Positions 52,621-61,613 are shown, numbered from the stretch's first letter. The stretch is 64,000 bases of DNA from Endobugula sp965225895 (GCA_965225895.1 CBDDBR010000011.1:744001-808000); one strand, 5' to 3'. Made by a program: numbers and translations. Notes: generated from the letters alone by a model not told the origin.

Positions 52621-54738
52621 ATGATGAAAATCTCACTTTTAACACTTATTTTACTTGTTAATACTTGTTTAGGTTCTTCTATTGCGTCAGCTTCTGACGA
52701 TTTTCTTTCATCGCATAAACAGGTGACATCCGCTTGGCAAGAGATATTCCCTAATGGAACATCTTTGGGTGAGCAAGATCCATCTATACCAATATGGCCT
52801 ATTTATCAGGTAGGGCAGTTAATTGGTTATATTTTTGCATCCATTGATTTTATTCAAATGCCGGGTTTTTCGGGGGAGCCAGTCAACTTATTAATAGGCA
52901 TTGATACACAGGGTAACTTTAAAGATGTAAAAATGTTGGCGCATAATGAGCCCATATTTTTACATGGCCTAGGTGAAGAGCCATTGCTCAATTTTATCCG
53001 TCAATATAAAAATCTCAATATAAAGAAAGCTATTAAGGTTGGCCGAGGTCAATCCCAAGCAATCCATTATATTGATGGCATATCTAAAGCAACTATTTCG
53101 GTAGTTATTATTAATGAGACTATTTTGTTATCGGCATTAAAGGTAGCTAGGAGCAAGCTAGAAGGCTTTGAATCATCCCAGAAAAAAATAGCTACAGTGA
53201 GAGAGGGGCCATGGACTTCACTTGATTGGGCATCGTTGATTGATAAAGGCTATGTGCAGAATGTAAAAATAACGAATCAGCTGGTACAAGAATCGTTTAT
53301 TGGCACATCGGCAGAGTATTTAATGGATCGTGTTATTGGGCATGAACATGATGTTTATATTGATATGTTTTTTGCTTATTTAAATGTGCCCACCATAGGA
53401 AAAAGCATATTAGGTGATAGTGAATATCAACGATTAATGAATAAGCTCAGCGCTAACGAGCAGGCTATTATCGTTATGTCGCGTGGGCATAATTCTTTTT
53501 TAGCTGAAGATTTTATCCCAGCCTCTATCCCTGATCGATTGATTTTAGAACAAAATGGCTTGCCCGTAGAGATAAGAGACCTCAATTTTTACGATACTGA
53601 TAATACCTCATTTCCTTATTCTTCCAAATTTTCTCACTATAAAATATTTTACATTAATGCTAAGGGAGTATTAGACCCTGCATCCGAATGGCAATTTTCA
53701 CTATTAGTTAATCGTTCTAGAGGTGAGTTTTTTCAAGTCACAACAAGTCAGTTTGCACAAAATTATCAGTTGCCTATGCGTTTTTTTAAATATGAAGAAG
53801 TAAAAAATAACCAACCAACGCCACCATGGATGATTATTTGGAAAAGTCGTATTGTTGATGTTTCCATACTTGTATCGGCATTAACACTATTAACATTAAT
53901 CGTAGTGTTTCAGCATGAAATCACAAAAAGAGAAAAATTATTTCGCTGGATAAGAAGAGGGTTTTTACTCTTTACATTAGTTTTTATTGGTTGGTATGCC
54001 CAAGGTCAGCTATCGGTTGTTAATATTTTTACTATATTTAAATCAATAATTCATCAATTTAATATTGTAGATTTTCTGTTTGACCCTATGCTTTTTATTT
54101 TATGGTCGTATGTGTTTGTCTCCCTTTTTCTTTGGGGGAGAGGTGTTTTTTGCGGTTGGTTATGTCCTTTTGGCGCCTTGCAGGAAATACTATCTTGGTT
54201 TGCTAAAAAGCTTAATATTAAGCAGTTTGTGATTAAGCAAATACTTCATGAGCGATTGTGGATGATTAAGTATATTGTGTTAATAGGCTTGGTTATTACC
54301 TCTTTCTTTTCTTTATATTGGGCAGAGGTAATGTCAGAAATTGAGCCTTTTAAAACAGCGATTACATTATTTTTTATACGTAGTTGGCCTTTTTTAATTT
54401 ATGCTGTTCTTGTGTTGGGTTTAGGCTTGTTTATACATAAATTTTACTGTCGCTATTTATGTCCATTAGGTGCTGGTCTTGCTATTTTAGGTTTTTTTCA
54501 TCGTTTTGAATGGTTGTCGCGTCGAAAGGAGTGTGGCTCTCCTTGTCAATTATGCAAAAAAGAATGTGAGATTGATGCGATAAAGCCAACAGGTGATATA
54601 GATTATAATGAGTGTATTCAATGCTTTGAATGTATTGTTTACCATAATAATGAAGCGTTGTGTGCTCCTCAAGTGGTTGCCAAAAAGAAACTCAGAAAAG
54701 AAAGTTCTCAGGCAGATATTATCTGTACCTATCCGTAA
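52621..54738 (+). CDS. NosR/NirI-family FMN-binding, 4Fe-4S membrane protein
   Basis: A 705-residue protein. ATG 52621 gives a signal peptide (MMKISLLTLILLVNTCLGSS); an earlier TTG would add ten residues. In order: a periplasmic FMN-binding domain with the flavinylation-like motif IDGISKATIS (Thr about residue 158), a long periplasmic segment, about five transmembrane helices from residue about 415, two CxxxCP polyferredoxin-type motifs (CGWLCPFGAL, CRYLCPLGAG) and two C-terminal cluster motifs (CGSPCQLCKKEC, CIQCFECIVYHNNEALC). NosR proteins deliver electrons to N2O reductase, but no nos gene is near; the neighbour is the PQQ ethanol dehydrogenase, so electron transfer linked to that enzyme is inferred. 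Confidence 0.8.
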   Translation: MMKISLLTLILLVNTCLGSSIASASDDFLSSHKQVTSAWQEIFPNGTSLGEQDPSIPIWPIYQVGQLIGYIFASIDFIQMPGFSGEPVNLLIGIDTQGNFKDVKMLAHNEPIFLHGLGEEPLLNFIRQYKNLNIKKAIKVGRGQSQAIHYIDGISKATISVVIINETILLSALKVARSKLEGFESSQKKIATVREGPWTSLDWASLIDKGYVQNVKITNQLVQESFIGTSAEYLMDRVIGHEHDVYIDMFFAYLNVPTIGKSILGDSEYQRLMNKLSANEQAIIVMSRGHNSFLAEDFIPASIPDRLILEQNGLPVEIRDLNFYDTDNTSFPYSSKFSHYKIFYINAKGVLDPASEWQFSLLVNRSRGEFFQVTTSQFAQNYQLPMRFFKYEEVKNNQPTPPWMIIWKSRIVDVSILVSALTLLTLIVVFQHEITKREKLFRWIRRGFLLFTLVFIGWYAQGQLSVVNIFTIFKSIIHQFNIVDFLFDPMLFILWSYVFVSLFLWGRGVFCGWLCPFGALQEILSWFAKKLNIKQFVIKQILHERLWMIKYIVLIGLVITSFFSLYWAEVMSEIEPFKTAITLFFIRSWPFLIYAVLVLGLGLFIHKFYCRYLCPLGAGLAILGFFHRFEWLSRRKECGSPCQLCKKECEIDAIKPTGDIDYNECIQCFECIVYHNNEALCAPQVVAKKKLRKESSQADIICTYP

Positions 54739-54971
54739 AAAAATCCATTATTTTTAATGAAGCTATTTTTTTTATAAATATATTTAGTTTGGTGTTTACT
54801 TTTGTTGTCAGGAAATATACCCGATCAGAAAGGCATTTTGCACACATAAAGGCGGGGTTTTTAATGTTTGATGACAATAGTCGTTAGTATATATTCTATC
54901 TCGCTATATATTGGATCGATAAAAATTCAACCATTTATTGCCATTGGATTAGCAACATATATAAAACTAAT
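54739..54971. other. Leader region upstream of the ethanol dehydrogenase gene, no gene seen
   Basis: Very AT-rich DNA between the NosR-like gene and exaA (310 bases in total with the hairpin at 54972). Only short open frames occur, without ribosome sites. It should contain the exaA promoter, but no convincing -35/-10 or sigma-54 pair was found. Confidence 0.5.
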
Positions 54972-55016
54972 AAATTATTTCAGTCGCCAGTATGTTTATG
55001 GCGGAAGAAATAATTT
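54972..55016 (+). promoter_or_regulatory. Long hairpin in the exaA leader
   Basis: AAATTATTTC pairs with GAAATAATTT (10 bp) and CGCCA with TGGCG (5 bp), separated by a 3x3 internal loop, around a nine-base loop. It ends 21 bases before the AGGAGGG ribosome site of exaA. It could be an mRNA-stabilising stem or a regulatory element. Confidence 0.6.
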
Positions 55017-55048
55017 TAAATAAATAATAATTATTATAGGAGGGTTGT

Positions 55049-56914
55049 ATGAAGCTCACCAGAGGGCGTCATCACACAAATTTTTCTGCAGTTATACAAA
55101 ACAGTATTTTAAAAACAATTGCAGGCGTTACATTAACTACTTTATCTCTTGGCGTTGCAGCAGCTAACGTTACATGGAAAGATATTGAAAATGATCATAA
55201 AACAACAGGGGATGTTCTTCAGTATGGTATGGGAGTTAATGCGCAACGCTATAGCCCGTTGAACCAGCTTAATACAGAAAACGTTAGTCGCTTAGTTCCT
55301 GCATGGTCAATGTCTTTTGGTGATGAAAAACAACGTGGGCAAGAAACACAGGCTGTGATTCATGATGGTGTTGCTTATATCACAGCTTCTTATTCTAGAG
55401 TATTTGCGTTAGATACAAAAACAGGTGAAAAACTATGGAGTTATTCTCATCGTTTACCTGAAAATATTAGACCTTGTTGCGACGTAGTGAATCGTGGCGT
55501 AGCTATTTATGGTGATAAAGTATTTTTTGGAACATTAGACGCGCGCGTTATTGCTCTCAACAAAGATACAGGTAAAGTGGCTTGGAGCAAAAAGTTTGGT
55601 GATCACACCTCTGGTTATACCATGACAGGTGCACCGACTATCGTAAAAGATAAAAAGTCAGGCAAGGTGATGTTGATTCATGGATCATCAGGTGATGAAT
55701 TTGGTGTAGTGGGGCGTTTATTTGCACGTGACCCGAACACGGGTGAAGAAATTTGGATGCGTCCTTTTGTTGAAGGTCATATGGGACGTTTAAATGGTAA
55801 AGAGAGTACACCTACGGGTGACCCTGATGCGCCATCATGGCCTCGTGATGAAAATGGTGAGCTTGTTGAAGCTTGGCATCATGGCGGTGGCGCACCGTGG
55901 CAGAGTGCGAGTTTTGATATTGAAAATAACACTATTATTGTTGGTGCTGGCAACCCTGCGCCTTGGAATACTTGGGCTAGAACAGAGAAGGGGGGTAATC
56001 CTCAAGATTGGGATAATCTATATACTTCGGGTCAAGTAGCAGTAGATCCAACAACGGGTGAAGTTAAGTGGTTCTATCAGCATACACCTAATGATGCGTG
56101 GGATTTTTCGGGTAACAATGAACTTGTACTATTTGATTACAAAGATAAAAAAGGCAAAACCGTTAAAGCAACAGCACATGCTGACAGAAATGGTTTTTTC
56201 TATGTTGTTAATCGTAAAGATGGCAAGTTTATACGTGGTTTTCCCTTTGTAGACAATATTACTTGGGCATCGCATATTGACCCTAAAACAGGCCGTCCTG
56301 TCGAAGTAGAAGGGCAGCGACCTCCTTTACCTGTAAAGGGTGAGAAAAAAGGTAAATCAATTGAAGTATCACCGCCATTTCTTGGTGGTAAAAATTGGAA
56401 CCCTATGGCATATAGCCAAGATACAGGGTTATTTTACTTAGGAGCTAACCATTGGAAAGAAGACTATTGGACTGAAGAAGTGCGTTACAACAAGGGTGCT
56501 GCCTATATTGGTCAAGGCTTTCGTATTAAAAAAATGTACGATGATCACGTAGGTATTTTAAGAGCTGTTGATCCTGTAAAAGGAAAAATTGTTTGGGAGC
56601 ATAAAGAAAAGCTACCTTTATGGGCAGGTGTTTTAGCTACTAAAGGCAACCTAATCTTTACGGGTACTGGCGATGGTTACTTTAAAGCATTTGATGCAAA
56701 AACAGGTAAAGAGCTTTGGAAATTCCAAACAGGTAGCGGTATTGTTTCATCACCTATTACATGGGAAGAAGACGGTGAACAATATGTAGGTGTTGCTTCT
56801 GGTTATGGTGGTGCTGTGCCACTTTGGGGTGGTGATATGGCTGCACTAACTAAAAACGTACCGCAGGGTGGATCTTTTTGGGTATTTAAAATTCCATCTT
56901 GGACAAATAAGTAA
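55049..56914 (+). CDS. exaA: Quinoprotein (PQQ) ethanol dehydrogenase
   Basis: Periplasmic PQQ-dependent alcohol dehydrogenase, 621 residues (the Pseudomonas aeruginosa enzyme is 623). A signal peptide ends near residue 39. The eight-bladed propeller has the vicinal disulfide in RPCCDVVN (Cys 143-144), the calcium ligand region HGSSGDEFGVVG (Glu about 217), GNPAPWNTW and the catalytic Asp in NDAWDFSGNNE (Asp 352). The residue two past the Asp is Ser, where lanthanide-dependent XoxF/PedH enzymes have Asp, so calcium dependence is expected. Oxidises ethanol and other primary alcohols, passing electrons to a cytochrome. No cytochrome c550 (exaB) or pqq genes are in the window. Strong AGGAGGG four bases before the ATG. 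Confidence 0.93.
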   Translation: MKLTRGRHHTNFSAVIQNSILKTIAGVTLTTLSLGVAAANVTWKDIENDHKTTGDVLQYGMGVNAQRYSPLNQLNTENVSRLVPAWSMSFGDEKQRGQETQAVIHDGVAYITASYSRVFALDTKTGEKLWSYSHRLPENIRPCCDVVNRGVAIYGDKVFFGTLDARVIALNKDTGKVAWSKKFGDHTSGYTMTGAPTIVKDKKSGKVMLIHGSSGDEFGVVGRLFARDPNTGEEIWMRPFVEGHMGRLNGKESTPTGDPDAPSWPRDENGELVEAWHHGGGAPWQSASFDIENNTIIVGAGNPAPWNTWARTEKGGNPQDWDNLYTSGQVAVDPTTGEVKWFYQHTPNDAWDFSGNNELVLFDYKDKKGKTVKATAHADRNGFFYVVNRKDGKFIRGFPFVDNITWASHIDPKTGRPVEVEGQRPPLPVKGEKKGKSIEVSPPFLGGKNWNPMAYSQDTGLFYLGANHWKEDYWTEEVRYNKGAAYIGQGFRIKKMYDDHVGILRAVDPVKGKIVWEHKEKLPLWAGVLATKGNLIFTGTGDGYFKAFDAKTGKELWKFQTGSGIVSSPITWEEDGEQYVGVASGYGGAVPLWGGDMAALTKNVPQGGSFWVFKIPSWTNK

Positions 56915-56945
56915 TTGTTAGTCTGTTAACACCGCGTGAAATTAG

Positions 56946-56975
56946 AATAGGCCGAAAGGCCTATTTTAATTTTTG
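56946..56975 (+). terminator. Terminator after exaA
   Basis: AATAGGCC and GGCCTATT pair around a GAAA tetraloop, followed by TTAATTTTT. Confidence 0.88.
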
Positions 56976-57025
56976 GCATTACATTTTATGTAACGACTAT
57001 AAAATAGGATGAAAACAATAAAAAA

Positions 57026-57625
57026 ATGATGAATGTGATATACAGTATTTTTTTCTTGGTGTTTACTCTTTCTGCTGCTGCAGAAACAGAGGTTAATGAT
57101 CTTCCACCAGAATTTCCTGTTATTAATGGATGTGAAATAAAGCCTAGTACTGTTTGTGAAAAAGCCAATTTACGAGGTGCTGATTTACGTCATGCACGCT
57201 TAAAAAATGCAAACTTGGCAGGCGCCGATATGCGTAAAGCGGATTTGGCGAGAGCAGACATTAGGCATGCAAATTTGCGTGGAGCTGATCTTCGTGGTGC
57301 AAACTTAGAGTCTGTTCAAGCGTGGGCTGCATTTTTTCAGGGTGCAAAATTAGATGGTGCAAGCTTACAAGGCGCTAATCTTAACTTTTCTCGCTTTTCA
57401 GGGGCTAAATTAGTTGGCGCTAATCTACGTAGCGCTAACCTTGAATCAGCTTGGTTTTCAAAAGCAGATTTAGGGGAGGCTAATTTGATCAATGCCAATT
57501 TACAAGAAGCCAAGTTTTATGAGACGAGCTTTGTTAATGCAACGATGGATGGTGCACGCCTTCATTACGCCATTTTTCAAGGCGCTTATATGGAGGGCTG
57601 TGAAGCTTGTCCGCATGATTGGTAA
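57026..57625 (+). CDS. Secreted pentapeptide-repeat protein
   Basis: A 199-residue protein with a signal peptide (MMNVIYSIFFLVFTLSAAA, cleaved near AAA-E). From residue about 47 it is built of A(D/N)LxxA repeats (for example ANLRGADLRHARLKNANLAG), ending in EACPHDW, forming a right-handed quadrilateral beta helix. A Cys pair (CEIKPSTVC) precedes the repeats and another (CEAC) closes them. Periplasmic or outer-membrane placement is expected; function is unknown. It follows the exaA terminator, so it likely has its own promoter. Confidence 0.85.
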   Translation: MMNVIYSIFFLVFTLSAAAETEVNDLPPEFPVINGCEIKPSTVCEKANLRGADLRHARLKNANLAGADMRKADLARADIRHANLRGADLRGANLESVQAWAAFFQGAKLDGASLQGANLNFSRFSGAKLVGANLRSANLESAWFSKADLGEANLINANLQEAKFYETSFVNATMDGARLHYAIFQGAYMEGCEACPHDW

Positions 57626-57686
57626 TCGTTTGTTTGATTAACCTATTACCTCAATGTGCTTGTTATTATTTGCAGCGCTGATTCTT

Positions 57687-57717
57687 GAAGCCCTATAAAC
57701 CTAGGGCTTCTTTGGTT
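57687..57717 (+). terminator. Terminator after the pentapeptide-repeat gene
   Basis: GAAGCCCTA and TAGGGCTTC form a nine-bp stem around TAAACC, followed by TTTGGTTTT. Confidence 0.85.
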
Positions 57718-57727
57718 TTAATACTAA

Positions 57728-57753
57728 GCTGTTATGTGCTGTTATGTGCTGTT
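57728..57753. repeat. Short tandem repeat, 10-bp unit
   Basis: GCTGTTATGT occurs twice in tandem followed by a partial third GCTGTT, between the terminator and the tRNA-Pro promoter. Confidence 0.7.
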
Positions 57754-57826
57754 TGTATTTAATTTGATCAGGTTTTCCATTTACATGAAAAAGAACACAT
57801 TTATAGGGAGTGTTTACGATAAATAC

Positions 57827-57854
57827 TTGAAATCGATGCGCGCTAAGGTATTAT
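57827..57854 (+). promoter_or_regulatory. Promoter of tRNA-Pro
   Basis: TTGAAA and TATTAT separated by 16 bases, followed by CGCGCTCC, a GC-rich start region typical of stable RNA genes. The tRNA begins 59 bases downstream. Confidence 0.65.
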
Positions 57855-57913
57855 TCGCGCTCCTTGTAATAATTGTATGATAATTACTAGGAACTCGTTG
57901 CGAAAGCAATGTT

Positions 57914-57990
57914 CGGAGTGTAGCGCAGCCTGGTAGCGCACCACACTGGGGGTGTGGTGGTCGTCGGTTCAAATCCGGCCACTCCGACCA
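57914..57990 (+). tRNA. tRNA-Pro (anticodon GGG), CCA encoded
   Basis: A 77-base cloverleaf: acceptor CGGAGTG with CACTCCG, anticodon loop CTGGGGG with stem CCACA/TGTGG, T-loop GGTTCAAATCC and CCA. This tRNA directly follows merR in several related genomes; here an accessory block intervenes. Confidence 0.96.
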
Positions 57991-58063
57991 ATAGTGTATA
58001 TTTTTCACGTCCTGTTATTGCCTCCTTTTTGTACTTTTATTTTAATGTGTAGACGGTATTCCT

Positions 58064-58429
58064 ATGAGTGTTTCATTACATCAATTATTAGATTTGCTTG
58101 ATAATAGCCCAGAGAGCGTTGAATTCGACGAGGTGATGGCTGTAATTGCCGATAATTATGATTTTTCTCCTACGTCATTTTCTAATGGTTTGGGGGATGA
58201 TAAGGTGATTAATGAGCAGGGAACAAATGAAGGTTCTTGCCGTATTTTTGCCTTTGCACAGTTAAATGATTTAAGTGTTGAAAAGACACTGCATTGCTTT
58301 GGGGCTTATTATCGTAATGATGTATTACAAAACCCACAGGGCAGTGATCACGGTAATATTCGTGCGTTTATGTCTTATGGCTGGTCTGGTATTACGTTTG
58401 ATGCGCCTGCTTTATCTGCTAAGGCTTAA
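58064..58429 (+). CDS. HopJ type III effector family protein
   Basis: A 121-residue cytoplasmic protein of the HopJ family: DNYDFSPTSFSNGLGDDKVIN, EGSCRIFAFAQLNDLSVEKT and QGSDHGNIRAFMSYGWSGI are the conserved blocks. The name comes from plant-pathogen work, but the family is widespread in free-living bacteria and has no known function. It converges with the DCC-family gene, with two bases between the stop codons. Confidence 0.88.
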   Translation: MSVSLHQLLDLLDNSPESVEFDEVMAVIADNYDFSPTSFSNGLGDDKVINEQGTNEGSCRIFAFAQLNDLSVEKTLHCFGAYYRNDVLQNPQGSDHGNIRAFMSYGWSGITFDAPALSAKA

Positions 58430-58431
58430 CG

Positions 58432-58830
58432 TTATACATCAATATTTTTCATGCAAGCGCTACAAGCAAGCCTTTTCTTATAACGTTTTTTAGCCCATTG
58501 TTGGTAGGTTTTATCGGCAATGTATTTTATTACTGGCCACCTTAAGGGTGCGATTAGGTAGCCGTAGGGCGTGTGTGACCATGCGCTAGCTGTGGCATCT
58601 AAACCAAAAATCCATTTCTGATCTTTCGTTAACAAGTGTAATTTTCGTAACATTGCTTCTTTACTGGGCGGGTATTCATCACCCTTTAAGGTATGAATAT
58701 TTTTAAAATGCAATGTGCCTTGCTGATGCTTTTGCAACCATTGTATTTCTTTTGTGCACAGTGGGCATTGGCCGTCAAAGAACAGTATATCCTTACATTT
58801 CTCTTTTGTGTTTGCTGTATCGCTTGTCAT
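58432..58830 (-). CDS. DCC-family thiol-disulfide oxidoreductase (DUF393)
   Basis: A 132-residue thioredoxin-fold-like protein with DGQCPLCTKEIQWLQKHQQG at residues about 19-38, the Asp-Cys-Cys motif (D..CPLC) that names the family. A second conserved stretch is WIFGLDATASAW. The N-terminus has no signal peptide. Lies downstream of the ABC-F gene on the same strand with a 51-base gap. Confidence 0.87.
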   Translation of the reverse strand: MTSDTANTKEKCKDILFFDGQCPLCTKEIQWLQKHQQGTLHFKNIHTLKGDEYPPSKEAMLRKLHLLTKDQKWIFGLDATASAWSHTPYGYLIAPLRWPVIKYIADKTYQQWAKKRYKKRLACSACMKNIDV

Positions 58831-58881
58831 AATACTATTTACGCATGAATCGAAGCTTTAGATGATACGTTGCTGTGACGG

Positions 58882-60789
58882 CTATGATTGAAATTGCTCT
58901 ATTTCTTCATGGGTTTCTAGCCATTGTTCTTCAAGTTGCTCCAAAGACTGGCTTAATTTTCCCTGCTGTAATAATAGGTCTTGCAGTGTTTTTTTGTGCT
59001 CATCAGCGTAGATGGTTTCGTCAGCTAATTGTTCTTCAATGTCTGCAAGCTGTGCTTGTTCTTTTTCCATTTTTCGTTCGATTTGTTTAATCAAATTGGT
59101 TAATGGCTTTAATTGCTGACGTTTCTCGGCTTCTTGTTGGCGTTGTTGCTTTTTATCAATTTTAGTGTCGTTAGTACTACTTTTCGTAGCTGTACTGTCA
59201 TCGCTATCGGTAGTTTTTTGTAAGTTTTCTCTTAGCCAATGTTGGTAATCGCTTAAGTCACCGTCAAAAAATTGCAATGTCTGTTGTGCGACTAAATAAA
59301 ATTGATCAACCGTATTTTTTAATAAATGACGATCGTGGGAAATAATAATTAATGCACCTTTATAAAGTTGTAATGCCATCGTGAGTGCATGACGCATTTC
59401 TAAATCAAGGTGGTTAGTGGGTTCATCTAAGATGAGCAGGTTGGGTTTTTGCCATACAATGAGTGCGAGTGCTAATCGTGCTTTTTCACCCCCAGAAAAA
59501 GGCTTAATCGCTTCAACGGCTTTATCGCCATGAAAATTAAAGCTGCCTAAAAAATTACGAATCACTTGTTCGCTAACGGTGGGCGATAAACGCTGAATAT
59601 GTAATATGGCGCTGGCCTGCAAGTCTAAAAATTCTAGCTGGTGTTGTGCAAAATAACCTATTTTAAGATGCTCGCTACAGGTTTTTGTACCATTAATAAG
59701 AGGTAAATCCCCAACTAATGTTTTAACAAATGTAGATTTACCTGCGCCATTAGGGCCAAGTAAACCAATGCGAGAATCCGCTCGAAGCACAATATTTACG
59801 TTATTGAGAGTGGGGGTTTCTGAATACCCCAAGGCCGCTTTTTCTACATTAAGTAATGGATCCGATGTTTTATCGGCTTCGCTAAAGCTAAATGTGAACG
59901 GTGAATCAATATGTGCAGGCGCTAATTTTTCCATGCGCTCTAATTCTTTTACACGGCTTTGTGCTTGCTTGGCTTTTGTGGCTTTGGCTTTAAAGCGATT
60001 AACAAATTGGGTGATTTCACTAATACGTTGCTGTTGCTTTTGATAGTCCGCTTGTTGTTGCGCTAAACGTTGTGCACGTTGCGTTTCAAATGAAGAATAA
60101 TTTCCGCTATAGCTAGTGATTTTTTGGTGTTCAATATGGAGTATTTGATTAGAAATGGCATCTATAAAATCTCTATCGTGAGAGATAAATAATAATGTGC
60201 CAGGATAGCTTTTAATCCATTGTTCTAACCATAGTGTTGCGTCAATATCTAAGTGGTTAGTTGGCTCATCCAGCAGCAGTAAATCCGATGGGCACATCAA
60301 TGCTTGTGCAAGATTTAAACGAATACGCCAGCCACCAGAAAAGTCATTCACCGATTTTTCTAAATCTAATTGGCTAAAGCCTAACCCATGCAGTAATTTT
60401 TGTGCCCGTGTTGTGGCTGTGTAACCATCAATGGCTTCTAGTTCGGTATACGCTTGTGCTAATGCATTGTGATTGTCTGTATCTGTGGCATTAGCAATGT
60501 TTTTTTCTACTCGGCGTAAATGTTCATCCCCATCTAATACGTAAGCCAAGGCCGAACGCTGACATTCGGCGACTTCTTGGGCCATATGTGCAATGCGCCA
60601 CTGATGAGGAATAACAATATCCCCATTATCTAGCGTGAGCTCTTTTAGTAGTAGTTTAAATAGGCTGGACTTGCCACACCCATTAGCACCAATAATAGCG
60701 GCACGCTTTTGAGGTTGGATAGTGGCATTGGTCTTGTCGAGAAGGGTGGATGTGCCTCTTTGTAGGCTAATATCTTGCAGTATAATCAT
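58882..60789 (-). CDS. ABC-F family ATPase, YheS type
   Basis: A 635-residue soluble protein with two ATP-binding cassettes in one chain and no membrane domain. Cassette 1: GANGCGKSS (about residue 35), FSGGWRIRLNLAQAL, LLLLDEPTNHLD. Cassette 2: GPNGAGKST (about residue 345), FSGGEKARLALAL, LLILDEPTNHLD. An extended linker (residues about 235-295) and a C-terminal coiled coil (residues about 530-635) match YheS. ABC-F proteins act on ribosomes; no antibiotic link is evident. Confidence 0.92.
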   Translation of the reverse strand: MIILQDISLQRGTSTLLDKTNATIQPQKRAAIIGANGCGKSSLFKLLLKELTLDNGDIVIPHQWRIAHMAQEVAECQRSALAYVLDGDEHLRRVEKNIANATDTDNHNALAQAYTELEAIDGYTATTRAQKLLHGLGFSQLDLEKSVNDFSGGWRIRLNLAQALMCPSDLLLLDEPTNHLDIDATLWLEQWIKSYPGTLLFISHDRDFIDAISNQILHIEHQKITSYSGNYSSFETQRAQRLAQQQADYQKQQQRISEITQFVNRFKAKATKAKQAQSRVKELERMEKLAPAHIDSPFTFSFSEADKTSDPLLNVEKAALGYSETPTLNNVNIVLRADSRIGLLGPNGAGKSTFVKTLVGDLPLINGTKTCSEHLKIGYFAQHQLEFLDLQASAILHIQRLSPTVSEQVIRNFLGSFNFHGDKAVEAIKPFSGGEKARLALALIVWQKPNLLILDEPTNHLDLEMRHALTMALQLYKGALIIISHDRHLLKNTVDQFYLVAQQTLQFFDGDLSDYQHWLRENLQKTTDSDDSTATKSSTNDTKIDKKQQRQQEAEKRQQLKPLTNLIKQIERKMEKEQAQLADIEEQLADETIYADEHKKTLQDLLLQQGKLSQSLEQLEEQWLETHEEIEQFQS

Positions 60790-60904
60790 AGAGAGATTAT
60801 AACAGTTAATGTTTTTTTACCCTACGAGTAATGCGGGGTAATCTATAAAATAGACTTTGAGTACTCGATTACCGAATGAACCGAATAACGTACAGGATAG
60901 AGAA

Positions 60905-61525
60905 ATGAACAATGTAATGTGGAATGATAGAGCCATAACACCATCTAAAGTCGTTTGTGTGGGGCGTAATTATGCGAAGCATGTGGCAGAGCTAAATAAT
61001 ACGCTCACTGGCGATATGGTGATATTTATGAAGTCGAATGCCTCTATTGGCTCTACCTTGTATTCCGTTCATCGTGAAGAGCCTTTGCATTATGAAGGAG
61101 AAATCTGCTTTTTAGTGGAAGGTGGTCAGTGTGTAGCCGTTGGTTTTGGTTTGGACTTAACGAAGCGTCAATTACAGTCGTCGCTAAAAAGTAAGCAGTT
61201 GCCATGGGAGAGGGCAAAAAGCTTTACAGGCGCGGCAGTGTTGGGTGACTTTGTGACATTAGATACAAACATTGATAACTCGGCACTTTCGGTTGAACTA
61301 TTGATAAATGGCGAGCGTGTGCAAAAAGGAAGTGTTGCTGATATGTTGTTTAAGCCATCTACAATCTTAAAAGATATTAAAGAGTTTATTGATTTAGAAG
61401 ACGGCGATATTCTTATGACGGGAACACCAGAAGGTGTGGGGCAAATAACAGCAGGTGCAACTTATACAGGGCGTATATTAGTTGGCGAGCGTGTATTGGT
61501 CGAATCGACGTGGTTGGCGCATTAA
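60905..61525 (+). CDS. Fumarylacetoacetate hydrolase family protein (YcgM-like)
   Basis: A 206-residue member of the FAH family, which acts on acylpyruvates and related 2,4-dioxo acids with a divalent metal. Motifs: CVGRNYAKHVAELN, FMKSNASIGST, HYEGEICFLVEGG (metal ligands Glu), LGDFVTLDT and MTGTPEGVG. ATG 60905 is chosen for AGGATAGAG just upstream; a TTG at 60857 would add 16 residues of low-complexity sequence. It diverges from the ABC-F gene. Confidence 0.85.
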   Translation: MNNVMWNDRAITPSKVVCVGRNYAKHVAELNNTLTGDMVIFMKSNASIGSTLYSVHREEPLHYEGEICFLVEGGQCVAVGFGLDLTKRQLQSSLKSKQLPWERAKSFTGAAVLGDFVTLDTNIDNSALSVELLINGERVQKGSVADMLFKPSTILKDIKEFIDLEDGDILMTGTPEGVGQITAGATYTGRILVGERVLVESTWLAH

Positions 61526-61534
61526 TATACAGCT

Positions 61535-61552
61535 TTGTCATAAAAATGTCAT
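61535..61552 (+). promoter_or_regulatory. Probable Pho box (PhoB-binding site)
   Basis: TTGTCATAAAAATGTCAT has the two TGTCAT direct repeats with 11-base period. It differs from the consensus CTGTCATAAAACTGTCAT at two positions. A TATAGT -10-like hexamer starts eight bases later (61561), where E. coli phoA has the same TATAGT ten bases after its box. Confidence 0.65.
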
Positions 61553-61613
61553 TTCTCTCATATAGTCTATACTTGATACATAAAATGAATAAATAAAAAA
61601 GAAGGTTAATCAC

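Noticed and set aside
54820..54860. Sigma-54-like promoter (GG..GC pattern) upstream of exaA
   Set aside because: The GG and GC elements do not have the required spacing of about ten bases between them.
54660..54887. Frame overlapping the end of the NosR-like gene
   Set aside because: Basic, low-complexity, starts inside the ferredoxin domain gene and has no ribosome site.
55049..56914. Lanthanide-dependent XoxF/PedH
   Set aside because: The position two residues after the catalytic Asp is Ser (WDFSG) where lanthanide enzymes have Asp.
57814..58008. Reverse frame across tRNA-Pro
   Set aside because: It is the complement of a well-folded tRNA gene; such frames are frequent false annotations.
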